Source: Corynebacterium coyleae (GTDB lineage: Bacteria > Actinomycetota > Actinomycetes > Mycobacteriales > Mycobacteriaceae). From it: a stretch of 64,000 nucleotides of DNA. Positions 1-8,781 of the stretch are shown piece after piece (the stretch's first letter is position 1; each line of letters starts with the position of its first letter). The stretch covers positions 124,001-188,000 of the forward strand of contig NZ_CP047198.1 of the NCBI RefSeq assembly GCF_030408635.1, written 5' to 3'. The notes beneath the pieces were generated by a model. The model saw only the letters and a list, made by a program, of their open reading frames with translations. It made no database searches and was not told where the DNA came from. The position numbers and the translations under genes were made by a program.

Positions 1-1
1 T

Positions 2-3000
2 GGAACTGTGAAGCCTGGCTCGATTCAAAAGGTTGAACTCGTTGATGCCAATGGAAGCTCTACGACCGTATCCGTGAATTCTGACGGTAAAATCTCTGCA
101 TCTGGCATTCCCGAGGGGGCTTACACCCTTGTAGTTACACCAGCACGCGGATACGCAAAGCCCGATGGTCGGCAGGTGAAGATTAAGGCCAATGAAGAAT
201 ACAAGCTTGGGGATATCACTCCGCAGCGCGAGAAGGGATCCATTAAAGGATCTGTAACGAATGCCCCAAAGGACTCGAATCTGAAGATCCGTGTTACCGG
301 AGTCGAAGATGCCACTCGCGATGTTGAAAAGATTGTTATTGTTGACGTAAACAACGGCGAGTACTCGGTTTCGGATTTGCCAACGGGTAAATACCGGGTC
401 GAGGTTGTGGAAGAAACTGTTCCTGGTGACCTTGCCGTGCCTGACCCGCAGAGCGCTAACGTCACGAATAATGGCATCGAAACTAAGAACTTCGAGCTGA
501 CTAAGCGAATTGGCTTCTTGACAGTTGAGCTCGATACTCCTGTACCGGTTGAAGTTAACGCGCGTCATAATGACAATGACATTTACCCTTTCGGAATGGT
601 AGACCGTGGATTTACCTGGGGAAAGGCCCCAATTGGTTCTTACACAGTAGAAGTGAAGACGCCTGAGAGGTATTCGGTCAGAGGCGAGGCCGCGACACAC
701 GTCTCGGAGAACGGCGATGGCAAGGTCAAGTTGACCGTTACCCGTGATAAGGGTTCGGTGTCTGGTTCTGTGGATCCGGAAGCTGTTGAAAAGATTGAGT
801 TGGTTGACCCGAAGACGAATGAGCGTCGTGAGGTGTCGATTGATTCCAACGGCAATGTGAAGCTGGATGAGATTCCGACGGGTGACTACACGGTTGTGGT
901 CACTCCGAAGGATAAGGATAAGTACACCGCGCCTAAGGATCAGACAGTGGAGGTGAAGAAGGACCAGGACACCAAGCTGGAGAATGTTGCGCCTTCGCGC
1001 GATAAGGGTTCGGTGTCTGGTTCTGTGGATCCGGAAGCTGTTGAAAAGATTGAGTTGGTTGACCCGAAGACGAATGAGCGTCGTGAGGTGTCGATTGATT
1101 CCAACGGCAATGTGAAGCTGGATGAGATTCCGACGGGTGACTACACGGTTGTGGTCACTCCGAAGGATAAGGATAAGTACACCGCGCCTAAGGATCAGAC
1201 AGTGGAGGTGAAGAAGGACCAGGACACCAAGCTGGAGAACATCAACCCGACCCCGAAGCCGACGACCAGCAAGCCGACGCCGACTCCGACGACTGAGAAG
1301 CCGACGCCAACTTCGACAACTGAGAAGCCGACGACCACGAAGGTGACCGTGACCACGTCGAAGCCGACGCCGACCTCGACGACTGAAAAGCCGACGACCA
1401 CGATGGTGACCACGTCCAAGCCGACGCCAACTTCGACAACTGAAAAGCCGATGACCACGAAGGTGACCACGTCGAAGCCGACGCCGACCTCGACGACTGA
1501 AAAGCCGACGCCGACCACGACCACTCCGGCCGAGACCAAGCCTTCCATTACCGGCACAGTCAAGGACAAGGACGGCAAGCCGCTGCCGCAGGACGGCGAG
1601 GGTAAGCCGAATGTCACGGTTTACGGACCTGATGGCGAGAAGGTTGCTGAGAACGTAGAGATCACGGATCCAGAGGGCAACTTCGAGATCCATGGTCCGG
1701 ACGACAAGCCGCTGCCTGACGGTAAGTACATCGTCGAGGTAGAGACCCCTGAGGGCATGAACAACCCACGTCCGAAGATCGTTGAGGTCAAGGACGGCGA
1801 GTCTGATCCGATCGAGTTCGAGGTCGACAAGTCGGAACGTGGCCGCAAGGACAAGTCTGACCGCATCGGTGAAAACACCGTCGGTGGTTGGTTGATCGAT
1901 GAGCACGGTAACCCGATCCAGGGTGCAAAGATCAAGTTCATCAAGAAGGATGTCGCTGATCCGAACACGATCTCGGTCGATCCCCGCACTGAGGAGACCA
2001 AGGGACCGGAGTACTTCGACTACGAGATTCCGCTCAGCGTTGATGGAGACGGCTTCTTCGTCACCCCGGAGATCGATTTCCAGTACTTCCCTGAAGGCGT
2101 CGTCGATTTCGACATGGAAATTGAGCTGCCGGAGGGCTGGCCGGACACCGACATCAACGGCAAGCCGCTGAACCGTAAGGTCACGGTGAAGCAGGGCGAG
2201 CGTACCGACATGGGCGAGATCCGTGTCAAGGCTCCGATCGATCAGTCCATTGAGGGCAATGTCAACGACGGCAACGGCAATGCTGTTCCGGGTACCAAGG
2301 TCGTAGTGACCGACCCGAACGGCGACTCCAAGATCATCGACGTTGATGAGAAGGGCAACTTCAAGATCGAAGATGTCACGCCTGGCGTCAACGAGATCGA
2401 GATCCTGACTCCGGGTAGCGACCGCGAGATCGACAAGATCAAGGTTCCGGTCCGCCCTGGTGATGACGTGAAGCTGCCGGAAATCCAGCTGACCAAGAAT
2501 GCTTCCCTGAAACTGGAGAAGCAGGTCTGGGGCCGCGACGCCGATAACCTGGGCCAGGTTAAGGACAAGGACGGCAATCTTGTCGACGATGTCATGACCA
2601 CCCTTCCCGGCGAAGATCTCTACTACGAGCTCTTCATCACCAACACCGGTGATACGCCGATTAAGAACATCGAGATCGATGATCCGGAACTTCAGTCGCG
2701 CAACATCGAATTGAAGATGCCGGAAGGCTGGACTGCTGAGCTCGCCCCGGGTGAAACCGAGGTGATTAAGGCCAAGATGAAGGCTCCGGAGGATGCGTTC
2801 GACTTCAACAACGTCGCTACCGCCTTCGGTGAAACCTCCACTGGTGAAAAGGTAGGTTCCGCACCGGATTCGGCGTACACCAAGTTCATCAAGGCAGAGG
2901 TGCACAAGAAGGTCAACGCCCGCTTTGCTACCAACCCGGACAAGCCTGTTCGTATGGGCGTCGGCAACGCGCTGAAGTTCACCTACGAAATCCAGAACAC

Positions 3001-4270
3001 CGGTTCTGCACCGATGGTGAACGTGGAGCTAAAGGACGCGATCTTTGAGGGCGATGCCAAGGACAAGGATGGCAACGACGTTCCAGCTGATCAGCTGAAG
3101 AAGGTCAAGGATCTTGAGATTAAGAAGCCTGAGGGCTTCAACGGCACGTTGCTGCCAGGTCAGCGTGTGATCTTCACTGCTGAGATCCCGGAAGGTCTGG
3201 CTAACAATGTCCGTCACCACAACCAAGCACAAGCAACGGGTGAACTCCCGACGCGTCCGGCTCGTGGCCGCGGCCTCGCGGGTGAACCGGACTACGGCGA
3301 TGACCCGTCATCCACGCTGATCATCTCCCCGCGCGAGAACCTCAAGGGCAACGCTCACATCATCGTTGACCAGGGTGCTCCGCTGGCTGACAACCTGCGC
3401 CTGATCGCATGGGTTGATGAGAACCAGAACCGCACGCAGGACGAGAACGAAGGCCTCGCAGGGCTGAAGGTCAAGCTGGTTCCGACCGATGGTGGTCCGT
3501 CCATCGCGGGCGAGACCAACGAAGACGGCAACGTCTACTTCGAGTCTGCACCGTGGGGTGAGTACACCTTCGAGATCGACAACCCGGGCAACCTGCGTCT
3601 GATTGATCCGCGTGATCCGGAGAAGAACTCGTCCCGTGCGGGCTCGACCCTGGAGTCGAAGCCGTTCAAGGTTCGCGGCAAGTTCTCCGAGCCGTTCGAA
3701 CTGCGTCCGGCTGCGGATGATCCGTCCCAGAAGGAAATCGTGATCGGTCTGCAGTTTGAGAAGGGCAACGGCGACATCGCTGCAGGTGGCGGTATCGGCA
3801 GGGACAACGAAATTGTTGGCGAGGACGGCAGCTCCCTGGGCAAGTGCCTGGCCACCGCATCCTCGGTATCCAACCCGGTTGCGTGGCTGGTGCCGATCGG
3901 CCTTCTCGGTGCAGTCGCCGGTGGTATCGGTGTGATGTTCGAAGACGAGCTCAACGCCGCGGCCGCACAGGCCAACGAGGCAGTGCGCAGCGTGATGCCG
4001 AACGTGAACATTGAAGTCCCGTCTGTGTTCAACCAGTTCCAGGCGCAGATCGACCAGGTCAACCGCCAGCTGTCCCAGATCAACCCGGCCGCCCCGGCTG
4101 CGGTTGCCGGTGTTGGCCTCCTGGCTGTGGCTGGTCTGATCATGGGTCTGTACTACGCCAGCTGCCAGCTCGGCTGGAACGTAGAGACCGAGGGCAGCAG
4201 CTCCAACAACAAGGCCGAGGCAACGGAGACCGCCAAGCCTGAGGAGCCAGCGGAACCGGCTGAAGCCTAA
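2..4270 (+). CDS. Large secreted repeat surface protein, 5' end outside window
   Basis: The reading frame is open from the first bases, so the true start and any signal peptide lie upstream. The visible part holds several Cna_B/carboxypeptidase-regulatory-like beta-sandwich repeats (about 2-1240), of which two are near-identical 85-residue copies. A Thr/Pro/Lys-rich stalk follows (1245-1530), then more Cna_B-like modules, two DUF11-like segments (about 2500-3240) and an SdrD_B-like domain (about 3390-3590). It ends in a module of Cys, hydrophobic helix (NPVAWLVPIGLL), Gln/Asn-rich helical linker, second hydrophobic helix, Cys (3845-4165) and a short acidic tail. There is no LPXTG-type signal, so anchoring probably uses the two hydrophobic helices. 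The same end is found in the proteins at 17988 and 52438. The first 750 bases are visibly more AT-rich than the rest, suggesting mosaic origin. Ligand unknown; a structural or adhesive surface role is inferred. Confidence 0.85.
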   Translation, partial: GTVKPGSIQKVELVDANGSSTTVSVNSDGKISASGIPEGAYTLVVTPARGYAKPDGRQVKIKANEEYKLGDITPQREKGSIKGSVTNAPKDSNLKIRVTGVEDATRDVEKIVIVDVNNGEYSVSDLPTGKYRVEVVEETVPGDLAVPDPQSANVTNNGIETKNFELTKRIGFLTVELDTPVPVEVNARHNDNDIYPFGMVDRGFTWGKAPIGSYTVEVKTPERYSVRGEAATHVSENGDGKVKLTVTRDKGSVSGSVDPEAVEKIELVDPKTNERREVSIDSNGNVKLDEIPTGDYTVVVTPKDKDKYTAPKDQTVEVKKDQDTKLENVAPSRDKGSVSGSVDPEAVEKIELVDPKTNERREVSIDSNGNVKLDEIPTGDYTVVVTPKDKDKYTAPKDQTVEVKKDQDTKLENINPTPKPTTSKPTPTPTTEKPTPTSTTEKPTTTKVTVTTSKPTPTSTTEKPTTTMVTTSKPTPTSTTEKPMTTKVTTSKPTPTSTTEKPTPTTTTPAETKPSITGTVKDKDGKPLPQDGEGKPNVTVYGPDGEKVAENVEITDPEGNFEIHGPDDKPLPDGKYIVEVETPEGMNNPRPKIVEVKDGESDPIEFEVDKSERGRKDKSDRIGENTVGGWLIDEHGNPIQGAKIKFIKKDVADPNTISVDPRTEETKGPEYFDYEIPLSVDGDGFFVTPEIDFQYFPEGVVDFDMEIELPEGWPDTDINGKPLNRKVTVKQGERTDMGEIRVKAPIDQSIEGNVNDGNGNAVPGTKVVVTDPNGDSKIIDVDEKGNFKIEDVTPGVNEIEILTPGSDREIDKIKVPVRPGDDVKLPEIQLTKNASLKLEKQVWGRDADNLGQVKDKDGNLVDDVMTTLPGEDLYYELFITNTGDTPIKNIEIDDPELQSRNIELKMPEGWTAELAPGETEVIKAKMKAPEDAFDFNNVATAFGETSTGEKVGSAPDSAYTKFIKAEVHKKVNARFATNPDKPVRMGVGNALKFTYEIQNTGSAPMVNVELKDAIFEGDAKDKDGNDVPADQLKKVKDLEIKKPEGFNGTLLPGQRVIFTAEIPEGLANNVRHHNQAQATGELPTRPARGRGLAGEPDYGDDPSSTLIISPRENLKGNAHIIVDQGAPLADNLRLIAWVDENQNRTQDENEGLAGLKVKLVPTDGGPSIAGETNEDGNVYFESAPWGEYTFEIDNPGNLRLIDPRDPEKNSSRAGSTLESKPFKVRGKFSEPFELRPAADDPSQKEIVIGLQFEKGNGDIAAGGGIGRDNEIVGEDGSSLGKCLATASSVSNPVAWLVPIGLLGAVAGGIGVMFEDELNAAAAQANEAVRSVMPNVNIEVPSVFNQFQAQIDQVNRQLSQINPAAPAAVAGVGLLAVAGLIMGLYYASCQLGWNVETEGSSSNNKAEATETAKPEEPAEPAEA
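746..1239 (+). repeat. Exact tandem duplication of an 85-residue domain
   Basis: Bases 746-984 and 1001-1239 are identical by eye with a period of 255 bp, i.e. exactly 85 codons. Only the last few codons of each unit differ. Identity at synonymous positions points to a recent duplication or ongoing homogenisation. Confidence 0.9.
1245..1530 (+). repeat. Thr/Pro/Lys-rich low-complexity stalk repeat
   Basis: The coding sequence cycles through variants of SKPTPTSTTEKP with TTKVT inserts, encoding an extended, probably rigid or O-glycosylated linker in the surface protein. Repeated tracts with in-frame length variants make copy number likely to vary between strains. Confidence 0.8.
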
Positions 4271-4276
4271 AAGCTG

Positions 4277-4330
4277 ACCCGCCTACGAAACCGATGCAAA
4301 TTGCTCGGCGAGTAGGCGGGTTTCGCTTTT
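4277..4330 (+). terminator. Rho-independent terminator
   Basis: A perfect 10-bp stem, ACCCGCCTAC with GTAGGCGGGT (4277-4286/4312-4321), is followed by TTCGCTTTT just after the stop of the large surface protein. It separates that gene from the next. Confidence 0.8.
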
Positions 4331-4427
4331 GTTCGGGATGTATTGTGAAGTCCAAGGTTGGCGTATACATTCATATGTGGTTTTTGGGGGCGCTCGCGCG
4401 CGCTTTTTCTATTCTCGAGAGGTAATA

Positions 4428-6281
4428 ATGGCAGCAACATCCAAGGCAAAACGTGCCGTCGGGCTTTCGCTCGCGGCAGCAGTCGCAGGCTCGATCGCAC
4501 TCGTGCCGGTCGCAAACGCACAGGAGAGCGCTACTGCGAAGGAGACTGCGCCTGTGACGTCGTCTGCTGCGGTGGACCCGGTGTCGTCGACAAGCAATGC
4601 GAGCAGCGTATCGACGACCCCAGCAACCACCCCGGCCACCGCCAACACCCCCGTGGCGGACTCGGCCGCGCCGGTGACGCAGACCCCAGCCAAGGACTCG
4701 AGCATCTCGGATGCTGCAAAGGCATTTGCTGCCTTGTTCCTGGATACGCCCGGTAACGGCACCGGTACCTCTGGCGCGCAGTACAACTCCAAGGGCCGTA
4801 CCTACACCGCTCTTGCGCGCCACCCTGAAAACAAGCTGCTGTACGCCATCTCCCAGGACGAGGAGGGCAAGGACGCCGGTCACCTGCTGCGCATTAACGC
4901 CAACGATGGTGGTCTGATGGATCTGGGCAAGATCGACCTCAAGGGTGACGACGCCACCAAGATCGACACCGCTGCCTTCACCGCAGGCGGCACGCTTGTG
5001 CTGTTCGGCGAGGACAAGGTGTACACCCTGGATCTTTCCGACGATAAGTCGGGCGCCAAGAACACCCCGCTCGCGTTCACCACTAAGCCGCTGAAGATCG
5101 ACGGCGTGAAGGAAGCCGGCAAGCCCGCCGCATGGGCTGCCGACGGTGAGAAGAACGAGACCTCGCTTGTCGCCCTGTCCACCAACGACAAGGGTGAGGC
5201 TTACCTGTGGCACCTCGACGTCGACGAGAAGGCCCCAGCCGCGACCCACGCCGCTGTGACAGTGCCGGAAAAGGCAACCCTGCCGAAGGTAAAGGCACTG
5301 AACTACGCCTACAAGAACGAAGACGGCGAGTTCGTCTTTGCCGACGACGACGCGACCGCTATCCACGTGAAGGACAACGCGGTTTCTAACGTCGTCACCA
5401 AGGGTGATGAAGCTGACAACTTCGCCGGTGTCGCTGGCCTCAAGCTGCCTGGCCTTGACAACCCGGAGACTGGCGCTGCAACCCCGACCGCAACCCCGGG
5501 CAGCGAGACCCCGACGAACCCGGCCACGACCACCACGCCTGCCACCGAGACCCCGACCAACTCGGCCACGACCCCAACCGCGCCTGCGGCTGAGGATGAC
5601 TGGGTCATGGAGGTCCTTGTCCGCACCGATGACAACAAGGCTGTTGAAGGCGCTGAGTTCAAGAGCGCTGATGGCCGCGTTGCCGGTAGGACTGGTGCCG
5701 ACGGACGCGCAAACGTCGTGTTCGATCTGAATAAGGACGCTAAGGATCGCAAGCTGATCAAGCTCACCTTGATCGAACCACCGCACGGCTACAAGAACAC
5801 GGAAATCCAGGTCCAGCGCAACGCGAAGACCGCAGAGATCGTCCTGCCGCGTGACCCGAACGTGACCACGTTGAACCGTCCGCAGCAGATTTTGAAGGCG
5901 ATTGATGAGTTCAAGCCGATTGCCACCAAGGTTCTCGGCCCGGCTGCCGCAATGGCCGGTGCCGCGAGTCTCGCAGGTGCCGGTGGCGGTGCGAAGACCA
6001 AGAAGTCCTCGGCGACGCCACTGCCGCTGAAGACCACCCCGAGCCGCTCCACGGGCCGCACCACGTCCGTGAAGAACGCAAGCAACAACTCCAACCGCGT
6101 TGCTGCGAAGGGTTCGACTTCCACGAAGAAGACCACCACCTCCTCCAGTAAGGAGCGCGACGGTGATCTTGCGGATACCGGTACGCCGATGCGCGCCGTG
6201 ATCTCCCTCGGCGTCCTGCTGATGCTGGTGGGTGGCGCCTACCTGGCGCTCGGCCGTCGCCGCGAGACCAACGAGAACTAA
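4428..6281 (+). CDS. LADTG sortase-anchored surface protein with propeller-like and Cna_B-like regions
   Basis: A 617-residue secreted protein. The ATG at 4428 is chosen over upstream in-frame codons because it follows a purine-rich site (GAGAGG) and opens directly into a signal peptide (basic start, Ala-rich core, cleavage likely after VANAQ). After an Ala/Thr/Pro linker comes a beta-rich region with WD/propeller-like blades (about residues 110-350). A second Thr/Pro linker and a Cna_B/prealbumin-like domain (DDWVMEVLVRTDDNKAVEGA, about 385-475) follow. The C-terminus has the classic wall-sorting layout: LADTG, a hydrophobic stretch and an RRR-containing tail. LAxTG motifs are used by corynebacterial sortases. 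No sortase gene is in the window, so a housekeeping sortase elsewhere is implied. Ligand unknown. Its neighbour upstream uses a different anchor and has its own terminator. Confidence 0.85.
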   Translation: MAATSKAKRAVGLSLAAAVAGSIALVPVANAQESATAKETAPVTSSAAVDPVSSTSNASSVSTTPATTPATANTPVADSAAPVTQTPAKDSSISDAAKAFAALFLDTPGNGTGTSGAQYNSKGRTYTALARHPENKLLYAISQDEEGKDAGHLLRINANDGGLMDLGKIDLKGDDATKIDTAAFTAGGTLVLFGEDKVYTLDLSDDKSGAKNTPLAFTTKPLKIDGVKEAGKPAAWAADGEKNETSLVALSTNDKGEAYLWHLDVDEKAPAATHAAVTVPEKATLPKVKALNYAYKNEDGEFVFADDDATAIHVKDNAVSNVVTKGDEADNFAGVAGLKLPGLDNPETGAATPTATPGSETPTNPATTTTPATETPTNSATTPTAPAAEDDWVMEVLVRTDDNKAVEGAEFKSADGRVAGRTGADGRANVVFDLNKDAKDRKLIKLTLIEPPHGYKNTEIQVQRNAKTAEIVLPRDPNVTTLNRPQQILKAIDEFKPIATKVLGPAAAMAGAASLAGAGGGAKTKKSSATPLPLKTTPSRSTGRTTSVKNASNNSNRVAAKGSTSTKKTTTSSSKERDGDLADTGTPMRAVISLGVLLMLVGGAYLALGRRRETNEN

Positions 6282-6293
6282 AAACCAGGCATA

Positions 6294-6329
6294 GAAACGC
6301 CCGCAGGATTCGACACCGGCGGGCGTTTC
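6294..6329 (+). terminator. Terminator after LADTG protein
   Basis: An 11-bp perfect stem, GAAACGCCCGC with GCGGGCGTTTC (6294-6304/6319-6329), lies just after the stop codon. The T-run is short. Confidence 0.7.
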
Positions 6330-6342
6330 CGCGTCTGTGGGC

Positions 6343-6626
6343 TGATCGTCTAGCTGGGCTTGTGATGCTGCTAGACGGTCTCGTTTTGGCCTCTGTGTTT
6401 GCCCTGGTGGTGTTGGGGTTGTTTGTCGTTATGGGGCTGATCGTCTAGCTGGTGTTTCGGGGTGCTAGACGATGAGCGTTGGGGTGGTGTTCTCCTGGTC
6501 TGCTAGTGGTGTTCGGGATTGTGCTAGCAGATCGAAAGATGCCGGTGGTGTTTGTCCAAGTGGCGTTGGGCATGGTGTTTATTAGTGGGCTCATCGGCTA
6601 GTTGGGCGCGAAACGTACTAGCAGAA
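6343..6626. repeat. Four interspersed palindromes, GATCGTCTAGC family (upstream cluster)
   Basis: Inverted repeats of about 36 bp: 6344-6354/6370-6380 (GATCGTCTAGC with GCTAGACGGTC), 6439-6449/6464-6473, a diverged pair 6497-6506/6524-6533 (GGTCTGCTAG with CTAGCAGATC), and 6593-6602/6617-6626. Three are preceded by GGGCT(G/C). Loops are 14-17 nt. Two relatives lie on the far side of the metalloprotease gene. Confidence 0.75.
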
Positions 6627-6727
6627 CAGGGCTAAAGCGCCCTGTTTTTCGTGTCTCGAAGGCTATTGTTGCGTGTGTGCTCGTAAAACGGGGGTAATTT
6701 CCGGGGGTAAGCAGGTGGTGCGGATTG

Positions 6728-7047
6728 CTGAACAATCCGCACGTCACACCCATTTCGAGCCGTTTTCACAGTCGTTGAACAATCCTCCCGACCATTTCTG
6801 GGCTGTTTTGAAGTGTTGTTCCGGCATTTCCCCAGGTCGCGATTCAAACGGGCGGGTGTTGGCTGAAAACACCCTTAAATCGCATACTATGCATGCATAA
6901 AGATTGTTCAACGAAGTGCACTCGGGGCAAATCAGATCGTTCAACAACCCTTCGCGTCGGTGATTCTTGTGGGTTGGATTGGTGAACAATCCAGACGTTA
7001 ACCAGGGTGAAAGCGTTGAACAATCCAGAAAAAACGTTGAACAATCC
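6728..7047. promoter_or_regulatory. Array of seven TTGAACAATCC-like boxes
   Basis: Sites at 6728-6738, 6774-6785, 6901-6912 (reverse), 6935-6945 (reverse, diverged), 6981-6992, 7015-7026 and 7036-7047. The last two are 21 bp apart, two helical turns. At 6720-6740 and 6976-6992 the box is completed to a palindrome (GGATTG-5 nt-CAATCC). Position upstream of the metalloprotease suggests an operator array, but the binding protein is unknown. Confidence 0.65.
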
Positions 7048-7168
7048 CGCCAAAAATCAACGTGTCCAGCAATCGTTTTACCTGCGCATACAAACTGCAT
7101 AACCTTATGGATGTCAGGAAGAACAGGTCCTGATCAGCGAAACAAGAAATCACCAAGGAGCACCACCA

Positions 7169-8509
7169 ATGCGCAACGCCATCCGCAACACCATCGCAGC
7201 AGCACTGACTGCCACCATGGCCATTGCCGGTATCACCCCCGCCAATGCGTGCGACGCTTGCGATGAGCAAGCATTGATCGCCCCGGTTGATTTCGGCGCT
7301 GGGCTCGACCTGGTTGACTCTGATGGTGACGGTCTTCCCGACGTATGGGAACAACACGGTGTCATCTTGTCTGACGGCACTGCAGTACCGCTTCCCGGTT
7401 ATGGGGCTGATGTGAATCGTCCGGATCTGTTTTTGCAACTGAACTGGATGGCGTCCGAATACCGCAGCCTTGGCTGCGAAGACACCTACGTTGACGCTTG
7501 TGATTTCGCTGACAAGCGCAACCTTGGCCCGTCCGCATCGATGTTGCAGGAGATGGTCGACCTGTTTAACGACCACGGCATTAACCTGCACATCGACGCA
7601 GGCGAGTTGTTTACCAACATCCCCAACTACACCCCACAAGGCGGGGAAACCGTCGACTACAACCGCTACTACTTCAAAGATGAAATCCAGGCCTACAAAC
7701 TGCTCGACAACATCGACGAGTTCTTAGGTGAGCGTGACAACATCTTCCGCATCGGGGTTATCGGTGATCAGATTGATCAAGGTAACTACGCCTCGGGTAT
7801 TTCCTTGGTTGGCGATAACTCGCTTTTCATCGCCAATAACCGCCTGATGGGATCAGATGCAAAACTGCGCAACACCATCCTGCACGAATTAGGCCACACT
7901 CTAGATCTTCGCCACTGGGGTGCTAACGACACCGTCGGCGAGTTGATCAAGGGTGTATCGCTTCCGATGGCGCCTGGGTATGACTCGGTGATGAACTACC
8001 TGTACCAGTTTGGCAAGTTCAACTACTCGGAAAAGCCATACCTGCTTGAAACCCCCAACGGCAACGCAGTTGTCCCCGCCGACTGGGACGTACTAAAGAT
8101 CAATACTGCGCGTATTGCTGCTGACAACCTTGAAATCGGCGACTTCAGTGCCATGGCAGGTGCCATCATCGACAACAAACCAGAAGCACCCGCCAAGGAA
8201 GAAAACAAGGTAGAAGCACCCGCCGCCGACAAGGCAGACGACAAGGTAGAAGCACCAGCACAGGTCGAAGCCGAAGCAGAAGCCCCGGCCAAGGCTAGGA
8301 ACAAGGCTAACGACAAGGCCGAGGAGCAGGTACAAGACCAGGCTGAAGCTGAGCAGGACGCACCGGCCAAGGTGGACAACGCCAAGAAGCAGGCAGACAA
8401 CAACAAGCCTGCAGGAGCAGACGTCAACATCGTCGCCATCGTCGCCCCGATCGTCGCACTGCTGGCCATCGTCGGAATCGGCATCGGCTTCGCCAACATG
8501 ATGCTCTAA
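7169..8509 (+). CDS. Secreted, membrane-tethered zinc metalloprotease (metzincin type)
   Basis: A 446-residue protein starting at the ATG at 7169 with an AAGGAG site 8 nt upstream. A signal peptide ends near ANA, followed by a CDAC pair and a calcium-binding-like loop (DSDGDGLPDVWE, about residues 51-62). The catalytic signature HELGHTLDLRH puts zinc ligands at H239, H243 and H249 with the general base E240. A Met-turn candidate (SVMNYLY, M275) follows, as expected for metzincins. An Ala/Lys/Glu-rich, probably coiled spacer (about 335-415) leads to a single hydrophobic C-terminal helix, so the enzyme is probably held at the cell surface. Substrate unknown. The gene stands alone between a repeat-rich upstream region and its own terminator, with related palindromes on both sides, which suggests a mobile or specially regulated unit. 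Confidence 0.8.
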   Translation: MRNAIRNTIAAALTATMAIAGITPANACDACDEQALIAPVDFGAGLDLVDSDGDGLPDVWEQHGVILSDGTAVPLPGYGADVNRPDLFLQLNWMASEYRSLGCEDTYVDACDFADKRNLGPSASMLQEMVDLFNDHGINLHIDAGELFTNIPNYTPQGGETVDYNRYYFKDEIQAYKLLDNIDEFLGERDNIFRIGVIGDQIDQGNYASGISLVGDNSLFIANNRLMGSDAKLRNTILHELGHTLDLRHWGANDTVGELIKGVSLPMAPGYDSVMNYLYQFGKFNYSEKPYLLETPNGNAVVPADWDVLKINTARIAADNLEIGDFSAMAGAIIDNKPEAPAKEENKVEAPAADKADDKVEAPAQVEAEAEAPAKARNKANDKAEEQVQDQAEAEQDAPAKVDNAKKQADNNKPAGADVNIVAIVAPIVALLAIVGIGIGFANMML

Positions 8510-8526
8510 CCAAACACCCAAACCAC

Positions 8527-8559
8527 AAAGAGTGTGCCCCAATGAGGGCACACTCTTTT
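8527..8559 (+). terminator. Terminator after metalloprotease
   Basis: A perfect 13-bp stem, AAAGAGTGTGCCC with GGGCACACTCTTT (8527-8539/8546-8558), followed by T residues. Confidence 0.85.
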
Positions 8560-8572
8560 CGTTGCTGCCCCT

Positions 8573-8706
8573 GATCGTCTAGCACCCCCGCACATACAGC
8601 TAGACGGTCTCGAAACCGCTTTCACAAACCCCCAGGTGATAACGAACACCATGGTCAATACGGAGCTCATCGTCTGGTTGCACAAACACAGAGCTAGACG
8701 ACCAGG
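8573..8706. repeat. Two palindromes of the GATCGTCTAGC family (downstream cluster)
   Basis: 8573-8583/8599-8609 repeats the first upstream copy almost exactly (GATCGTCTAGC, 15-nt loop, GCTAGACGGTC). 8667-8678/8693-8706 is a diverged copy beginning CTCATCGTCTGG. The rest of the 270-bp gap to tyrA shows only C-rich sequence. Confidence 0.7.
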
Positions 8707-8781
8707 GAAAACGGCCGGCTAGAACCCCGGGGAACCCCAGGGATCAACCCCCCAAGCCCCCAACCCCCCAGAAAACAAAAC

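Larger units (their letters stand above)
6330..7168. other. 840-bp gene-free, repeat-rich region
   Basis: I see no convincing gene here; short open frames run across repeats and lack ribosome sites. The left part holds four imperfect palindromes of the GATCGTCTAGC family (6343-6626). The right part holds seven TTGAACAATCC-like boxes in both orientations (6728-7047). The last 100 bases before the metalloprotease start contain its leader and ribosome site. Confidence 0.8.

Noticed and set aside
4371-5786. Long minus-strand open frame opposite the LADTG protein
   Set aside because: Arg/Val-rich low-complexity product in the shadow of a gene with a signal peptide, domains and wall-sorting signal.
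6728-7047. CRISPR array
   Set aside because: Repeats are only 11-12 bp, occur in both orientations and have irregular spacing.
6673-7100. Short open frames in the repeat region before the metalloprotease
   Set aside because: They run across the TTGAACAATCC boxes, differ in composition from real genes and have no ribosome sites.
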